Source: Siphonodentalium dalli (Eukaryota > Mollusca > Scaphopoda > Gadilida > Siphonodentaliidae). Taken from it: a stretch of DNA of 64,000 nt. The number at the start of each line of letters is the position of its first letter. Position 1 is the stretch's first letter. Positions 49,777-61,224 of the stretch are shown piece after piece. Where the stretch lies: contig CP136068.1 in NCBI GenBank assembly GCA_032622095.1, positions 57,002,025 through 57,066,024 of the forward strand, read 5' to 3'. Position numbers and translations under genes: made by a program. Under the pieces are notes generated by a model. It was not told the DNA's origin. It worked only from the letters and a program-made list of their open reading frames with translations, and searched no databases.

Positions 49777-51795
49777 GTCCCCCGACGTTTCCGTCGGAGG
49801 ACTATAGAAATGACCCTTGTCCGTCCGTCCGTCCGTGCGTCCGTGTGTCTGTGTGTCCGTGCGTCCGAGATTGGGTACCTTCATGGTGTAATCAACTCCT
49901 CCTACAGTTTTAAATGTAGAGATTTGAAACTCTGGGATATTGTTCCTAACATGTTGGTGATTTGCAACATCTATATAGCTAATAAAAAATATCATTTTTT
50001 CCATATTTCCTTTTATTAAGATTATGCCACACCAAGCCTAACTACGGGCAGATATTGACATTGACCGGCATAAAACTGCAAATGTTAGACAAAATTTAAT
50101 CTGATTAGTCATCTGATCGGTCATCTGACATTCACTATGACTCTCCCCCTCTGACTAATTGCGCAAAGTTAGGCAGCCAAATTATGTAATGAGCATTTTT
50201 AAATCTACAAATCATTTAAAAAGGAACATGAATCGCACACATGTTTATGTTGACAGCCGTGCTTATTGCACACTTGTCACCAGGTGACGAAGTCACTGTT
50301 CGTTATAAAAAATATAACACATTTTTAATGCGCATTTATTCATAGCTGACATTTTATTGCAACACAATTATTTTGAAATGGCAATATAATATTAAATAGC
50401 AATATAATATTGCAGACCAAATTAATACAATTTATATGAAAAACATTAATGAAATAAACTGACTGTTTCAATTCTTTCTTCTTTTTTTTTTTTACTGGCG
50501 TTTGCGGCTTCTTCGCATAAAATAATCAACAATAAAATCAATATTTGTAGTTTGTCAACTGTTTCACATTTCCTCAAATTCAATCACTTCAGTAGAACTT
50601 TGAAAGTCTCAAAGAATTGTCCATCATACTGCCTAATAGATATGGGGCACATTTACATGTAGTTCAGAAAGGGGAATTGAGAAAACAAGCTGAAACTAAT
50701 CCCTTTACCTTAAGACCAGATAAACAATATATTTCTTATGGATTGCCTAATCACAAAAAAAACATTTATGACATTCCATAAATATATGAATAGCGCTCAT
50801 CCCCAATTCATTGGATGGAACACTCTATCGCAAAATTTGTCTGAAGCAAAGTGCAAAGTAGGGTTGCCACGATTATGAGTTTTCATAATCGACTAATCGA
50901 CCGTTATAATAGACGGTTAGTCGATTAATCGTTCATATATGCGACCTATGTTACACCCAGGTAAACGAGTGATAAATGCGAAATTACAATGACTACTTTA
51001 CATCCAGTCTGAAGTTCTGAACACAGTTATAAACTGTCAGTCAGCAGGTTTGTCTTTCTGAGGCCACCCAAACTCAAATTTGCGCAGCCGGTAAACGCCC
51101 TCGTCGTCATCGTTATTTTATTAGATAAATTCTGTCCACTCAATGTTCCCCATGAACATGCATCACAGTGCCAATAGAAAGCGTGTGGAATTGTCGCATA
51201 CATATTGAAAACAGACTAATGTTAGTTTTGCAGAGCATCCCATTGTGTATCGATTACGTCACCTGACATACATAGAGCACTTAGTTTATTCGCGGGCTTC
51301 TGTGTGTCGCGCGCCTCTTGTTAATTACAAATTAATAGTTTATATACGTTACCACGTTGGAGAATGTAATGTATGTAGCGCTATATAAGTGATGACACAA
51401 ACTTGTTACTGATTAACTGTCTAGTAACATTGAACATTCCATGTCCCGCGAACTTTCTGACTTTGTGAATAATGGTGACCGTTTTATAGTATGAAATTTG
51501 AGAAATGAAACATAGATGCAGTCTGATCACTCCGATGCACGTCGTCCATTTCGCAATAATGATAGCTAATTACCTATCCATAGGAACATCAATTCACAGT
51601 TAAACATAATTTATAAACAATGACAAGGCCGTAACACGACATCAAAGGAAGCCGCTGGCCCATCACGACTGTGAGAACATGTCGTCCACCGAATTCTTTG
51701 AAGATGACCGGCAATCGTCGGCTGCGACATCAAAGACAAACAAAGCCGCACCCGAAGTGGCGAGAGAACAGGCTGTCGGGGGGTAATTTGTGCTA

Positions 51796-51874
51796 CCGGT
51801 CTATCCGGCTAGCTTAGCCAGTCTATCTGGCAAAGCTGGCCGGATAGACTGGTTAAGCTAGCTGGATAGACCGG
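51796..51874. repeat. Imperfect 36-bp inverted repeat (hairpin)
   Basis: Arms 51796-51831 and 51839-51874 pair with three mismatches. The text is ccggtctatcc-gctagctta-ccagtctatc and its inverse, with a 7-base loop. It follows a stretch 50870-51790 that begins with hAT-like taatcgactaatcga motifs. Confidence 0.9.
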
Positions 51875-52387
51875 CTATTAGATTCACACAAAGGGAGAAA
51901 ATTTGGAGTTGTGATTTGTGAAGATTTGGCATTAAGGACCCCAATATTGACAGACAAAAGTTGAAGTGGGTCAACATGGCACAGATATTTAGTACCTTGG
52001 GAACCTGTGCACCTTCGATTATGACGTCTGTCCTACTTTTTTTGGTGGACTTATTCCCCTTTATCAACTTGGGATAAGTTTTTTGCAACATGCATAATTT
52101 TATCAGAACTTTTATTTCTACATTTTTAGGTCAACGTTTTTGTAACTTTGCATATATATTGAGTACCATGGGAACCTGTGTCCCTGCAATTATGAAATCT
52201 GTCCCGACTTTTTTTGTGTGGAGTTATTCCCCTTTTTCGACTTGGAACATTTTCGCAACATGCATAATTTTGTCCGAGCTTTTATTCCTACATTTTTCGG
52301 TCAATAGGTTTTGGATTAGTGTTAGGGTTGTGCACCTGCAATAGAAATCTGTTATTTTAATGACCCTCGTCCGTCCGTCCGTCCGTG

Positions 52388-53705
52388 CGAGATTGGGTAC
52401 CTTCATGGTGTAATCAACTCCTCCTACAGTTTTAAAGGTAGAGATTTGAAACTCGGGGATACTGTTCCTAACATGTTGGTGATTTGCAACATCTATATAG
52501 CTAATCAAAAATATAATTTTTTCCATATTTTTGGGGGGGTTTTCGACTTAGAAAATTTGGAACATTTTTGCCTTTTGGATGAGATTGGGTACCTTCATGG
52601 TGTAATCAACTCCTCCTACAGTTTTAAATGTAGAGATTTGAAACTCTGGGATATTGTTCCTAACATGTTGGTGATTTGCAACATCTATATAGCTAATCAA
52701 AAATATAATTTTTTCCATATTTTTGGGGGGGGTTTTCGACTTAGAAAATTTGGAACATTTTTGCCTTTTGGATGAGATTGGGTACATTCATGGTGTAATC
52801 AACTCCTCCTACAGTTTTAAATGTAGAGATTTGAAACTCTGGGATATTGTTCCTAACATGTTGTTGATTTGCAACATCTATATAGCTAATCAAAAATATA
52901 ATTCTTTCCATATTTTGGGGGGGGGGGGTTTTCGACTTAGAAAATTTTGAACATTTTTGCCTTTTGGATGAGATTGGGTACCTTCATGGTGTAATCAACT
53001 CCTCCTACAGTTTTTAATGTAGAGATTTGAAACTCTGGGATATTGTTCCTAACATGTTGGTGATTTGCAACATCTATATAGCTAATACAAAAATATCATT
53101 TTTTCCATATTTTTGGGGTGGTTTTCGACTTGGAAAATTTGGAACATTTTTGCCTTTTGGATGAGATTGGGTACATTCATGGTGTAATCAACTCCTCCTA
53201 CAGTTTTAAATGTAGAGATTTGAAACTCTGGGATATTGTTCCTAACATGTTGGTGATTTGCAACATCTATATAGCTAATCAAAAATATAATTCTTTCCAT
53301 ATTTTTTTGGGGGGGGGGGGGGGGGGGGTTTCGACTTAGAAAATTTTGAACATTTTTGCCTTTTGGATGAGATTGGGTACCTTCATGGTGTAATCAACTC
53401 CTTCTACAGTTTTAAATGTAGAGATTTGAAACTCTGGGATATTGTTCCTATTAAACATGTTGGTGATTTGCAACATCTATATAGCTAATCAAAAATATAA
53501 TTCTTTCCATATTTTGGGGTGGGGGGGGTATTCGACTTAGAAAATTTGGAACATTTTTGCCTTTTGGATGAGATTGGGTACCTTCATGGTGTAATCAACT
53601 CCTCCTACAGTTTTAAATGTAGAGATTTGAAACTCTGGGATATTGTTCCTAACATGTTGGTGACTTGCAACATCTATATAGCTAATACAAAAATATCATT
53701 TTTTC
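52388..53705 (+). repeat. Tandem array, seven units of 193-206 bp
   Basis: Landmark gagattgggta at 52388, 52581, 52776, 52969, 53163, 53369 and 53568 (single earlier unit at 49866). Each unit has gtaatcaactcctcctacag, gggatattgttcctaacatg and ggtttgcaac-type text, then a G-run of 5-19 bases and cgacttagaaaattt. The G-run length explains the unit variation. Units near 195 bp keep frames open on both strands, which makes false coding predictions. Confidence 0.95.
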
Positions 53706-53968
53706 GCGTTTGCATGCGTTTGTTCATTGGGTTGTTTTGTCCAAGAAATTTTGCGGTGGTTTGCAACATCTATATACTGTATAACATTGTTGCAAATAGT
53801 ATCCTTCTAACAATTCCAATCATGAAGTTTACCACTCGAGTCGGGGGGACATGTGGTCTGCGATCTTTTATTTAACTTAATGTTGACTGACATGTGAAAC
53901 ATCTTGGTGTTTTAAAAACACAGGGGTATCCTTAGTCCCAGTCCCATTGGGACAGTCACACTTCTTGT

Positions 53969-55148
53969 TTACAATTGTTTTCTCACCAAATTGTAAATCT
54001 ACAAACAAGTCAAACATGCGACACAGAGCATCAAATATATATCAAATAGTACAATATGGATTGTTTTCAATATTATGTCAGTGACTCCTAGAACCACTTG
54101 CCCTTGTCAATTTAGCTTTGCAGATATTCATGAAAATCCCCATTCAATATTCACTTGACACCATTCTTAAAAGTTATATAGATCCGGGAAAATAAGAAGA
54201 GGTTTCTAAACATGTTTTGAGGACAAAAACCTTGATTAATAAAATTATCAAATAATAAATATCTGCCTCCCTCGTCAAAAAAAATCCCTGTGAAACGAAC
54301 TGTACATTTTATATGGCCTAAGTAAAAATTGTACAAACAAAACCGTGATCGTGGAATTGATCCGTCCAGCTTTTATCGATAAAAATTTTAGTGAGCGGTG
54401 CCCCAGTTTGCATAATTTCTGTCCCTGGGTTTTTTCTTTCTGTGGGTGTATGCTGGTGTATGGCTGAAATTTTATAGACCGTCTATAAATTTCAGCCATA
54501 GTGGCGGTTTACACCCACAAATGGGTAACATCAATGTATCGACAAGGTTTTATTCATTCAGAACCTCTAAATTCCAAATTGTACTAATTATTATGTAATC
54601 GAAAATTCCATGCTTATCAAGGCTGGACTTTTGACAACCAGAGGCGAAATAAACTCGTATGACCATCAATTGGGTGTTTGTGTCAATCACTCCCCACATG
54701 CCAGGGCAGGCTCCCAAAATAGGAGTTAGAGCATAAATTTACATTAGATGACCCAATCTAACACTTGACACAGCAACATGTGTGAACATTTTGTTTTGTT
54801 TTTTTTAGGATAGGGGGTGGCGAGTCCCTGATAATTCCAGATGCTAGTACTAAATCCCATAACAACATAACAGTAAAGAATGTAACACATTATTATTACA
54901 TTTAATAAGGCAACATTTTGTGTTATAATATAAATACAATGTTTCTTGTAAACAATGACAGAAAAAAACCCAAATGCCAGACTCTAGGGCTTTCTGGCAG
55001 CTAGGTGACAAGCCATTCCCGGGCGTTCTACGTAATACGTGACGGGGCTTGTAAGGTCATTCTGAGCACTAAAGGGTTATGTGGCTATTGGCTAATTGCA
55101 AACAAATTACTTGTTGTCCCACTCACGACTCTTTTTAATTTTGTTCAG
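53969..55148. other. Intron sequence, no gene
   Basis: AT-rich. A hairpin at 54441-54519 has an inner 19-bp stem (tggctgaaatt..tatagac and inverse) and an outer tgtgggtgta/tacacccaca pair. A pyrimidine-rich tract precedes the acceptor at 55148. Confidence 0.6.
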
Positions 55149-55307
55149 GTAGCACTTGTGTATGGTCAGATGAATGAACCACCAGGTGCCAGGGCTCGAG
55201 TAGCTTTGTCTGGATTAACTGTCGCAGAGTATTTCAGGGACAAGGAAGGACAAGATGTACTGTTATTTATTGACAACATTTTCAGATTTACTCAGGCTGG
55301 TTCAGAG
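55149..55307 (+). CDS. ATP5F1B: ATP synthase subunit beta, fifth visible exon (Walker B)
   Basis: 53 codons in phase 0: [59 protein letters not shown] is the Walker B strand with its Mg-coordinating Asp, and [13 protein letters not shown] is a family signature. The acceptor is ttgttcag. The donor gag|gtttgt is weaker than the other donors of this gene. No changes at key residues. Confidence 0.98.
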
Positions 55308-56501
55308 GTTTGTACCTATAATTTAGTGAGGTTGGTTCTCCGCCGAGCGTGTGTCTACATATGGCACGATCATGATATCTTGAACAAATATTTACTGTTT
55401 TCTTGATATTCGGTATATGAGAATTGCTCAACAATATCTATCTATAAAGTTTGAAAACCGGTCAGGTCTGCTTATTGTGAGCAGAGTTACGGCCCTTAAT
55501 TAGTTAATTGTGAATTTTGATTACGTTGGCGTGATAAGTTGAACAAGTATCAACTGATTTTGTTATTCGGTATATGAGATTTGATCAACAATGTCTTGAT
55601 TGAGTTCGAAAACTGGTCACCGCCACTGGTTATGTTCCTTAATGAATTCATTTATGTGACTGTCATAGTTCCTCAACAGTGTTGTGTATGATGGCCAGTT
55701 AGGATTGATGCATTTTCAATCCAAGCCCATGTTTTTAACAGGACCCTGCATGTCTTATTCAAATTTCTTGTTTATTCATTTTTGGTCGCTGCGTGCACAA
55801 ACTATATTTTATGTGGTCTGGAACTCTGAAATCTGATTACATCTTTTAGTTCAAAATAAATTATGGACACTTGGGGGTTTCATGCATTATGCCAAACAAA
55901 AATTTTTGTTCTCGCAGGGTCTCGGGCAATTTATTTTTAAAATCGGGGAGGGAGGGAGGCTTTTATTTTTTTTCATGCACATATTAAGCTACACCTTTCT
56001 CCGTCTAGTTATAACCATAAAATTTAGATGGAACTGGTATGCATATAAACTTATTTGATCTTGTTAAAAACAACATTAATCTGCCAGTCTATGGCAGATT
56101 CCAGCAAAAGGATAAAAAGTGCCAATGCGCACAGTTTTTTAAGACGCGGCAGTCTCTGAGAAACGAAGTTCCTTTTTTATTTGGCCTTATATTTTATATT
56201 ACTATTGGAGGTTAATAATGTGATTGTGTTTAATAGATTCGTTGGAATTTTGTTGGTTGCATGGGAAGACAACTTTGGTTTTCAAATTTTTTAAAACTTG
56301 AGAGCTCTGTATCAGTCTATGAGAACAAAATAATTGTTCATAACACTTTTAAAACTGTAGGTCTAGTTTGTTTTATTTATTTATTAATGGAAAGATTTTT
56401 CGACATTGATTTCAATTGATTACAAATATGAATTGAAATATTAAAGGGGCACACCAGGTTTGATACATTTTTCTTGTACTCTGCATGAGATAAAACTTTT
56501 T
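55308..56501. other. Intron sequence with the family B empty site
   Basis: 55330-55640 has two diverged repeats of about 170 bp (gaacaaatatt..tttcttgatattcggtatatgag, then gaacaagtatcaac..ttattcggtatatgag). 56110-56175 holds gtgccaatgcgcacagttttttaagacgcgg, the uninterrupted version of the family B target at 45700/49294. No gene. Confidence 0.65.
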
Positions 56502-56518
56502 ATGTGTACCCATACCAT

Positions 56519-56905
56519 AGTAAAAAAAAAATCCTACCTGCCTTCCTGGATTTTTTGCTCAAGAAATCGGAAACAGTTTTTTTTTGGTTTAAACAGAAAA
56601 TTCCTCAATTATTTCCTCAATTATTTATTCTCATTATCATCGTAGATTCGTAGGGAACTTATTTGCGATCGGTGGGTTTCTAGAGCACCGGTTCATTTGC
56701 AACAAAACCATGTGACGTGTCACGTGATTCAATTCTCCGATCACAGTAGAGTGTAAATATTGTGATGATGGCACGGAATTTGTAATTTTCTTTCACATGC
56801 GTTTCATTAGTATAAGGTTGGTGATGTATTTGGCCGACTAGTCAACGTCGACTCGACTTTCGGGGTTCGACTAGTCGACTCCAGAATCCCAGAGTCGTTT
56901 GAACA
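56519..56905. mobile_element. Insertion in family D copy 2, ending in a hAT MITE terminus
   Basis: The right end (gactagtcgactcc..cgtttgaacacta) is the inverse of the hAT MITE start at 16873 (tagtgttgaaacga..gactagtcga). The left side begins with a poly-A and ctacctgcc text of the aggcc/poly-A repeat family, so two insertions may be stacked here. Confidence 0.5.
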
Positions 56906-57483
56906 CTACACATAGTGTCAACATCCGGATTGACCACTCGTCGTTCATCCGTCCGCCTGTCTGTAGCAACTTTACACATAATGCGATAACTCAAACATTT
57001 TCTATTTGATCGGAACCAAATTTTGTATATAGGTTTCTCAGCCAAAATACAGATAGAGTTCGAATATGGGTTTGATCCGATTCATTTTAGAGTTATGACC
57101 CTTTTTTTCGAAATTTATATTTTTTATATATTTTTTATATTTAACTCCTCGCTCAATTTTAACACAACAAAATATTAAAAAACTTTTATAATAACATAAT
57201 TATTTAATTTAAAAAAAAATTAGTCATTTACACTAATTTGTTTCAGTTGTATACCATTAATTAGGTGTGATGTCCTGTTTTGAAAATATGAAGATTTTAT
57301 TGCAATAGTTGCATGTAATATATTGATATCAATAAATTACCATGTGAACATCCAATATCCAGAGTATATGAGAGTACATTTAATAGATGTCGTTCCAATC
57401 GAAATCTGTTATTTACTGAGTGATATGGTACAGAGCTCTATATGGGGTGGTTGTATGAAGGTAAAGATAAACAACCTGCTGAC

Positions 57484-58288
57484 CAGACTTTCATTTTTGA
57501 GGCACGCAATCGCTCTTGCGCACCATCGCGCGCCTGAAATTGAAAAACAGCGAGCGATCGATTGCGCACCTAGGCCAAATACAGAGAGCAAAGTTGGCCG
57601 AACCTGATAACGCTATTTTCAGTGTCTACCCAGACGAGATTGGTTAATAATGTGTCCCATTTTCCATTTTATTACCATGTTTCGAGAATGCCTGTATGAT
57701 GTGTCGCGAGATCAAAGGTGCCGCGACCTAGTTACCAATTCCACAACTTTCCATTCACAGTGCGGTGTCAATCAACCCGCCCGATGTTTGATCACCGACA
57801 CCAGTAAATTATTTGAGGTCACACGGTGTCGAATGCACTAACTGTCTGGATGATTCGTTTAAGCTAAAAATACATTTGAATGATTTATATGTATGGCTTA
57901 TGACGTCACATAAATTTCTGGAAAATCAAAGCGAGATCTCGTGGCCGGGAGATGTTGATATTATTCATGGAATCGGAGTATTAAATTTATTCTTTATTAA
58001 TAATTATTTATTTCAATTAATATAGGAGCATGTACAATATAAAACATAGTGTGTGACATTCACTTGTGCTTATGGATAGTGGATTAAGCAGTGTTAAACC
58101 ATCAAAGAGATTCACTGGACATCGATCGTGAGTTACATGTAACTACCGGTAATTCAATTTACACAGCATTTATGAATGCGTTTCCGGCAATCCGCTGTTT
58201 ATTTTATCTTGATAGAAACTGCGCGCCTGGGCCCAAAACCCAGCGAGCGAGACTATGCTCGCCTAGATTTTCTAAAAATGAAAGTCTG
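57484..58288. mobile_element. CAG-ended TIR element, copy 2 (9-bp TSD, no ORF)
   Basis: Ends cagactttcatttttgagg and inverse cagactttcatttttaga. Perfect 9-bp direct repeat cctgctgac at 57475-57483 and 58289-58297. Subterminal cgcgc/agcgagcg blocks on both sides match the relative at 18125-19051. The interior has no coding frame of note. Confidence 0.88.
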
Positions 58289-59898
58289 CCTGCTGACTGG
58301 ATAATTGTTTATCCTATCTGTCATATTGATTAATGGCTAAACCATTGGATCTCAGTGAGAGGACCTTGTGTGAATAGGGACAGAGTTATGAGTTTTAAAA
58401 CGACTCCTCCCCTACCCCAAATACTTTAACCCCTTCTTAAGACAAATTATTTGAGCTTTTGATTTTAAGTTAGGTACTGATATACTGTGCCCAAAATACA
58501 GATCGAGTTCGAATTTGGGTTTGATCCGAGTTTTTGTTACAAAGTTATGGCCCTTTTTCGACTTAGAATTCACGCATTCTGCCATAACTCAAACATTTAT
58601 CTGATTGGAACCAAATTTGGTTCGTGAGTTTCACAGCCCAAAATACAGATCGAGTTCGAATATGGGTTTGATCCGATTTATTTTAAAGGAGTTATGACCC
58701 TTTTTTCAACAAAACAATCCGATGCTATAACCAAAGTATTTTTTGTCCGATTGTGTTCATATTTGATATGTAGGTTTATGATGACACACCACTCACCTGC
58801 ATAGTTTTTGGTATTGATTGGTTGATCGGTTTAGAAAATAATTAACCCTTCACACACATGCTATCCAAGTTGAACATATTTCTTTCTGATCTGCCTCATA
58901 TTTCTCAATGTGACTCAAAACATTTTTCATCTGATCAACACCAAATTTTTTGGTATTGTTTAATATTTAACCCTTTTCACTCTTATGTTTACTAAGAATT
59001 CACCCAAGCTGCTATGACTCAAAACATTTTTCATCTGATCAACACCAAATTTGGTATATGAATTTATCACCCCTAAATACAGATCAAGTTCGAATATGGG
59101 TTTGATCCGATATATTTTAACAGAGTTATTGTCCTTTATAATTCAAGTAATTAATACTTCTTTGCTACTGTGAATTTGAAGAGAACATATAACACAGACC
59201 AGGTGTGTTATTGAAATGAGTTATTTATTGCTATGGACATTAGATACTACAAGTGGTGGCTGGCAGGGTTTGTTCATCATATGTCAAACTGTGATTGATG
59301 ACTCTGGTCCAGTTTTGTTTTCTGTTTGGGTAAGATTAACCCCATACTATCAGATTTGATAACTCAAATATTTCCATTGATTATGTTTATAGTTCTTGGC
59401 ATAGTTTATGATAACACACCCCTAACCTGCAAATGAGGGTCATTTGGTTTATTTGCTTAAAAATATGTGAATTGTTGAAACTTTTGCACTCATGAAAAGA
59501 TTGGTGAAAGGATTTATAAAAATAGCTAATCGCTATGGCATTTGGTTTATTTGCTTAAAAATATTAACATCCTCCACCAGTCCTGTTGACACAATGTGAT
59601 AACTAAATATTTTTCACAGGATCACTATATAAAGTGTGAATTGTTGAAACTTTTGCACTCATGAAAAGGTTGGTGTAAGGATTTATAAAAAATAGCTAAT
59701 CGCTATCGCCAAGGTATGGTTTAAACATCTGCCGATCGTGATCGGCTTCTCGCAAGTGTTTTTGATAAGTAATTACTCTTATGGTCTTCCGAGTCCCAGT
59801 CTTTACAGTCAGGTGAGCGTCTTCACAGTCATTGACTGCCTTGTTTTTTGGCCATAGTTGTCTTATTTACTCAACATGTATTCTTGTGATGTTGCCAG

Positions 59899-60021
59899 GT
59901 ATCTGCTTTGCTGGGTCGTATTCCATCTGCTGTAGGTTACCAGCCAACATTGGCCACTGACATGGGTACCATGCAGGAGCGAATTACTACCACCACGAAG
60001 GGTTCAATTACATCTGTGCAG
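59899..60021 (+). CDS. ATP5F1B: ATP synthase subunit beta, sixth visible exon
   Basis: 41 codons in phase 0: [41 protein letters not shown]. The family sequence [22 protein letters not shown] is kept unchanged. Acceptor gttgccag, donor cag|gtaatt. The remaining part of the protein (starting AIYVPADDLTDPAPAT in the family, and including the DELSEEDK region) is not found up to 64000, so the gene continues downstream. Confidence 0.98.
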
Positions 60022-61101
60022 GTAATTATCAACAGCGTCCAGTTTAATTATTCGACAAACTTTTTATATGTAGCTGATGAGGCCATAATTAAAAAGGTAT
60101 TTGTTTGTCCTCGCCCCGACCGACTCTATTTTAACGGCCGACTGGAAATTCTTTTATTGAGATGTTTTTTTTTTTAAATTTAAAACAAACAAAAACAAAA
60201 AAATTCTTTTTTTTTCAGAGTGGTATGTTGTCTGAGAGCTCATTTTCGGTCAGAAACTCCAGCAACTGTGACTGAACAGCATAATTATTTATTGTTCTTG
60301 TTGTGTTTATCCAACTATTAAATTTTTAATTTGTTATCAAATTAATCCCCGACTATTTATTAATATTGATACCCTCGGCCTGCACCATGGAGGGGACCCT
60401 TAATATGCCATTCCACCTTGCAAAAAAAAAAAAAAATCCCTACCTACCTACCCACCTGAAAATTTTTGGGTAGGGGTGTGGACAAACAATTTATTAATTT
60501 TGGCCTGAGAGAAAGGATACCCCTCATACAATGTGTTTCAATTGGGACTTCCATCCATAGAAACACTTAGCTCTGGCTGAAACATCTGAAACAGTGTCGG
60601 TACGTGGGAGCATATACCAAACTTGGTAAAACACTTCCAGGGGTTAACATTGGTCGCACCAGGGGTCGAATGGACTTGATTTTTTCCCAATTTTAGGCAA
60701 ATATAAATAAACTAGGGGGTTGTTGTCCGTCACAAAATGATGGGTATATAAATGTTCTTTGTTATTTTCTAGTGTCCACGTTCATGAACACATGGAATTG
60801 TCATGCTTCTCTTTTTTGTTACTGGATGCGCGTTGGAACACTTTCTACACACCCAGCCCACATATGCGCATGCACATATTGAACGAAACAAAATCAGCAT
60901 ATTACTTTAAATATTACTATACACCAACTGAAACATACTCAATTCAGGAGCCTTTATTCAGCGACGAAGGTAGCTTGCGGCACGTTATGAACGGACCCCC
61001 TTTGGAACCTGTATTCAGCACACGCTCTGCATTGCGCGGCCAATTTGTAGGAACACTTTATTTCAATAAAACTATTTTCTCCCCAACCCACATATATACA
61101 T
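60022..61101. other. Intron sequence, no gene
   Basis: 60070-60180 carries an aggcc/gtttgtcc..cgaccgac end of the abundant repeat. 60421-60490 has a poly-A with ctacctacctaccc and its inverse gggtagg. Open frames at 60759-61199 run through repeats and are not genes. Confidence 0.55.
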
Positions 61102-61224
61102 CAGCCCTCTTAATTCAGATTGTTTGGCTTCGGCAATCCGCTACGGCAACAGTATGCCGTGCCCCAGTTTGCTTCAGCAAATTGCTTCGGCAATGCTGAT
61201 TGCCGTAGCCAATTATGAAGGCTG
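61102..61224. mobile_element. 123-bp MITE of the CAGCC family, copy 3 (6-bp TSD)
   Basis: cagccctcttaattcagatt at the left, gccaattatgaaggctg at the right; direct repeat atacat at 61096-61101 and 61225-61230. Same length as copy 2 and about 85-90% similar by eye. Confidence 0.95.

Larger units (their letters stand above)
49777..53968 (+). mobile_element. Family C Helentron-like element
   Basis: After ctttttg comes the 5' hairpin cccccgacg-ttt-ccgtcggagg, then a CCGTCCGTCCGTGCG tract (49820-49866) and a first core unit (gagattgggtaccttcatgg..). A second CCGTCC tract and the main array begin near 52360. A 3' hairpin gtccca-ttgggac lies at 53941-53953. The middle (50020-51890) has unrelated sequence, so another insertion or a composite is likely. 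Two units of about 175 bp (gggaacctgtg..attatg..tctgtcc) lie at 51960-52310. No coding function. Confidence 0.65.
56502..59752 (+). mobile_element. Family D Helentron-like element, copy 2, with insertions
   Basis: The 5' end atgtgtacccataccat stops at 56518 in a poly-A-starting insertion and resumes at about 56906 (acatagtgtcaacatccgga..cgtccgcctgtctg). Repeats with aaatacagatcgagttcgaa and gggtttgatccga occur at 57045, 58490, 58640 and 59080. The 3' end catctgccgatcgtgatcgg..cttctcg at 59727-59752 matches copy 1. Near the 3' end a segment of about 180 bp is duplicated (59465 and 59640). Subtracting insertions leaves about 2.1 kb, as in copy 1. Confidence 0.7.

Noticed and set aside
52224-53875. 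Several overlapping open frames on both strands (70-118 codons)
   Set aside because: They are translations of a tandem repeat whose unit is close to 195 bp, so any open unit stays open. The same peptide repeats, with no start context and no family.
60759-61199. 146-codon plus-strand frame
   Set aside because: It runs into the MITE at 61102 and through diverged inverted repeats. The composition is not protein-like, so it is chance.
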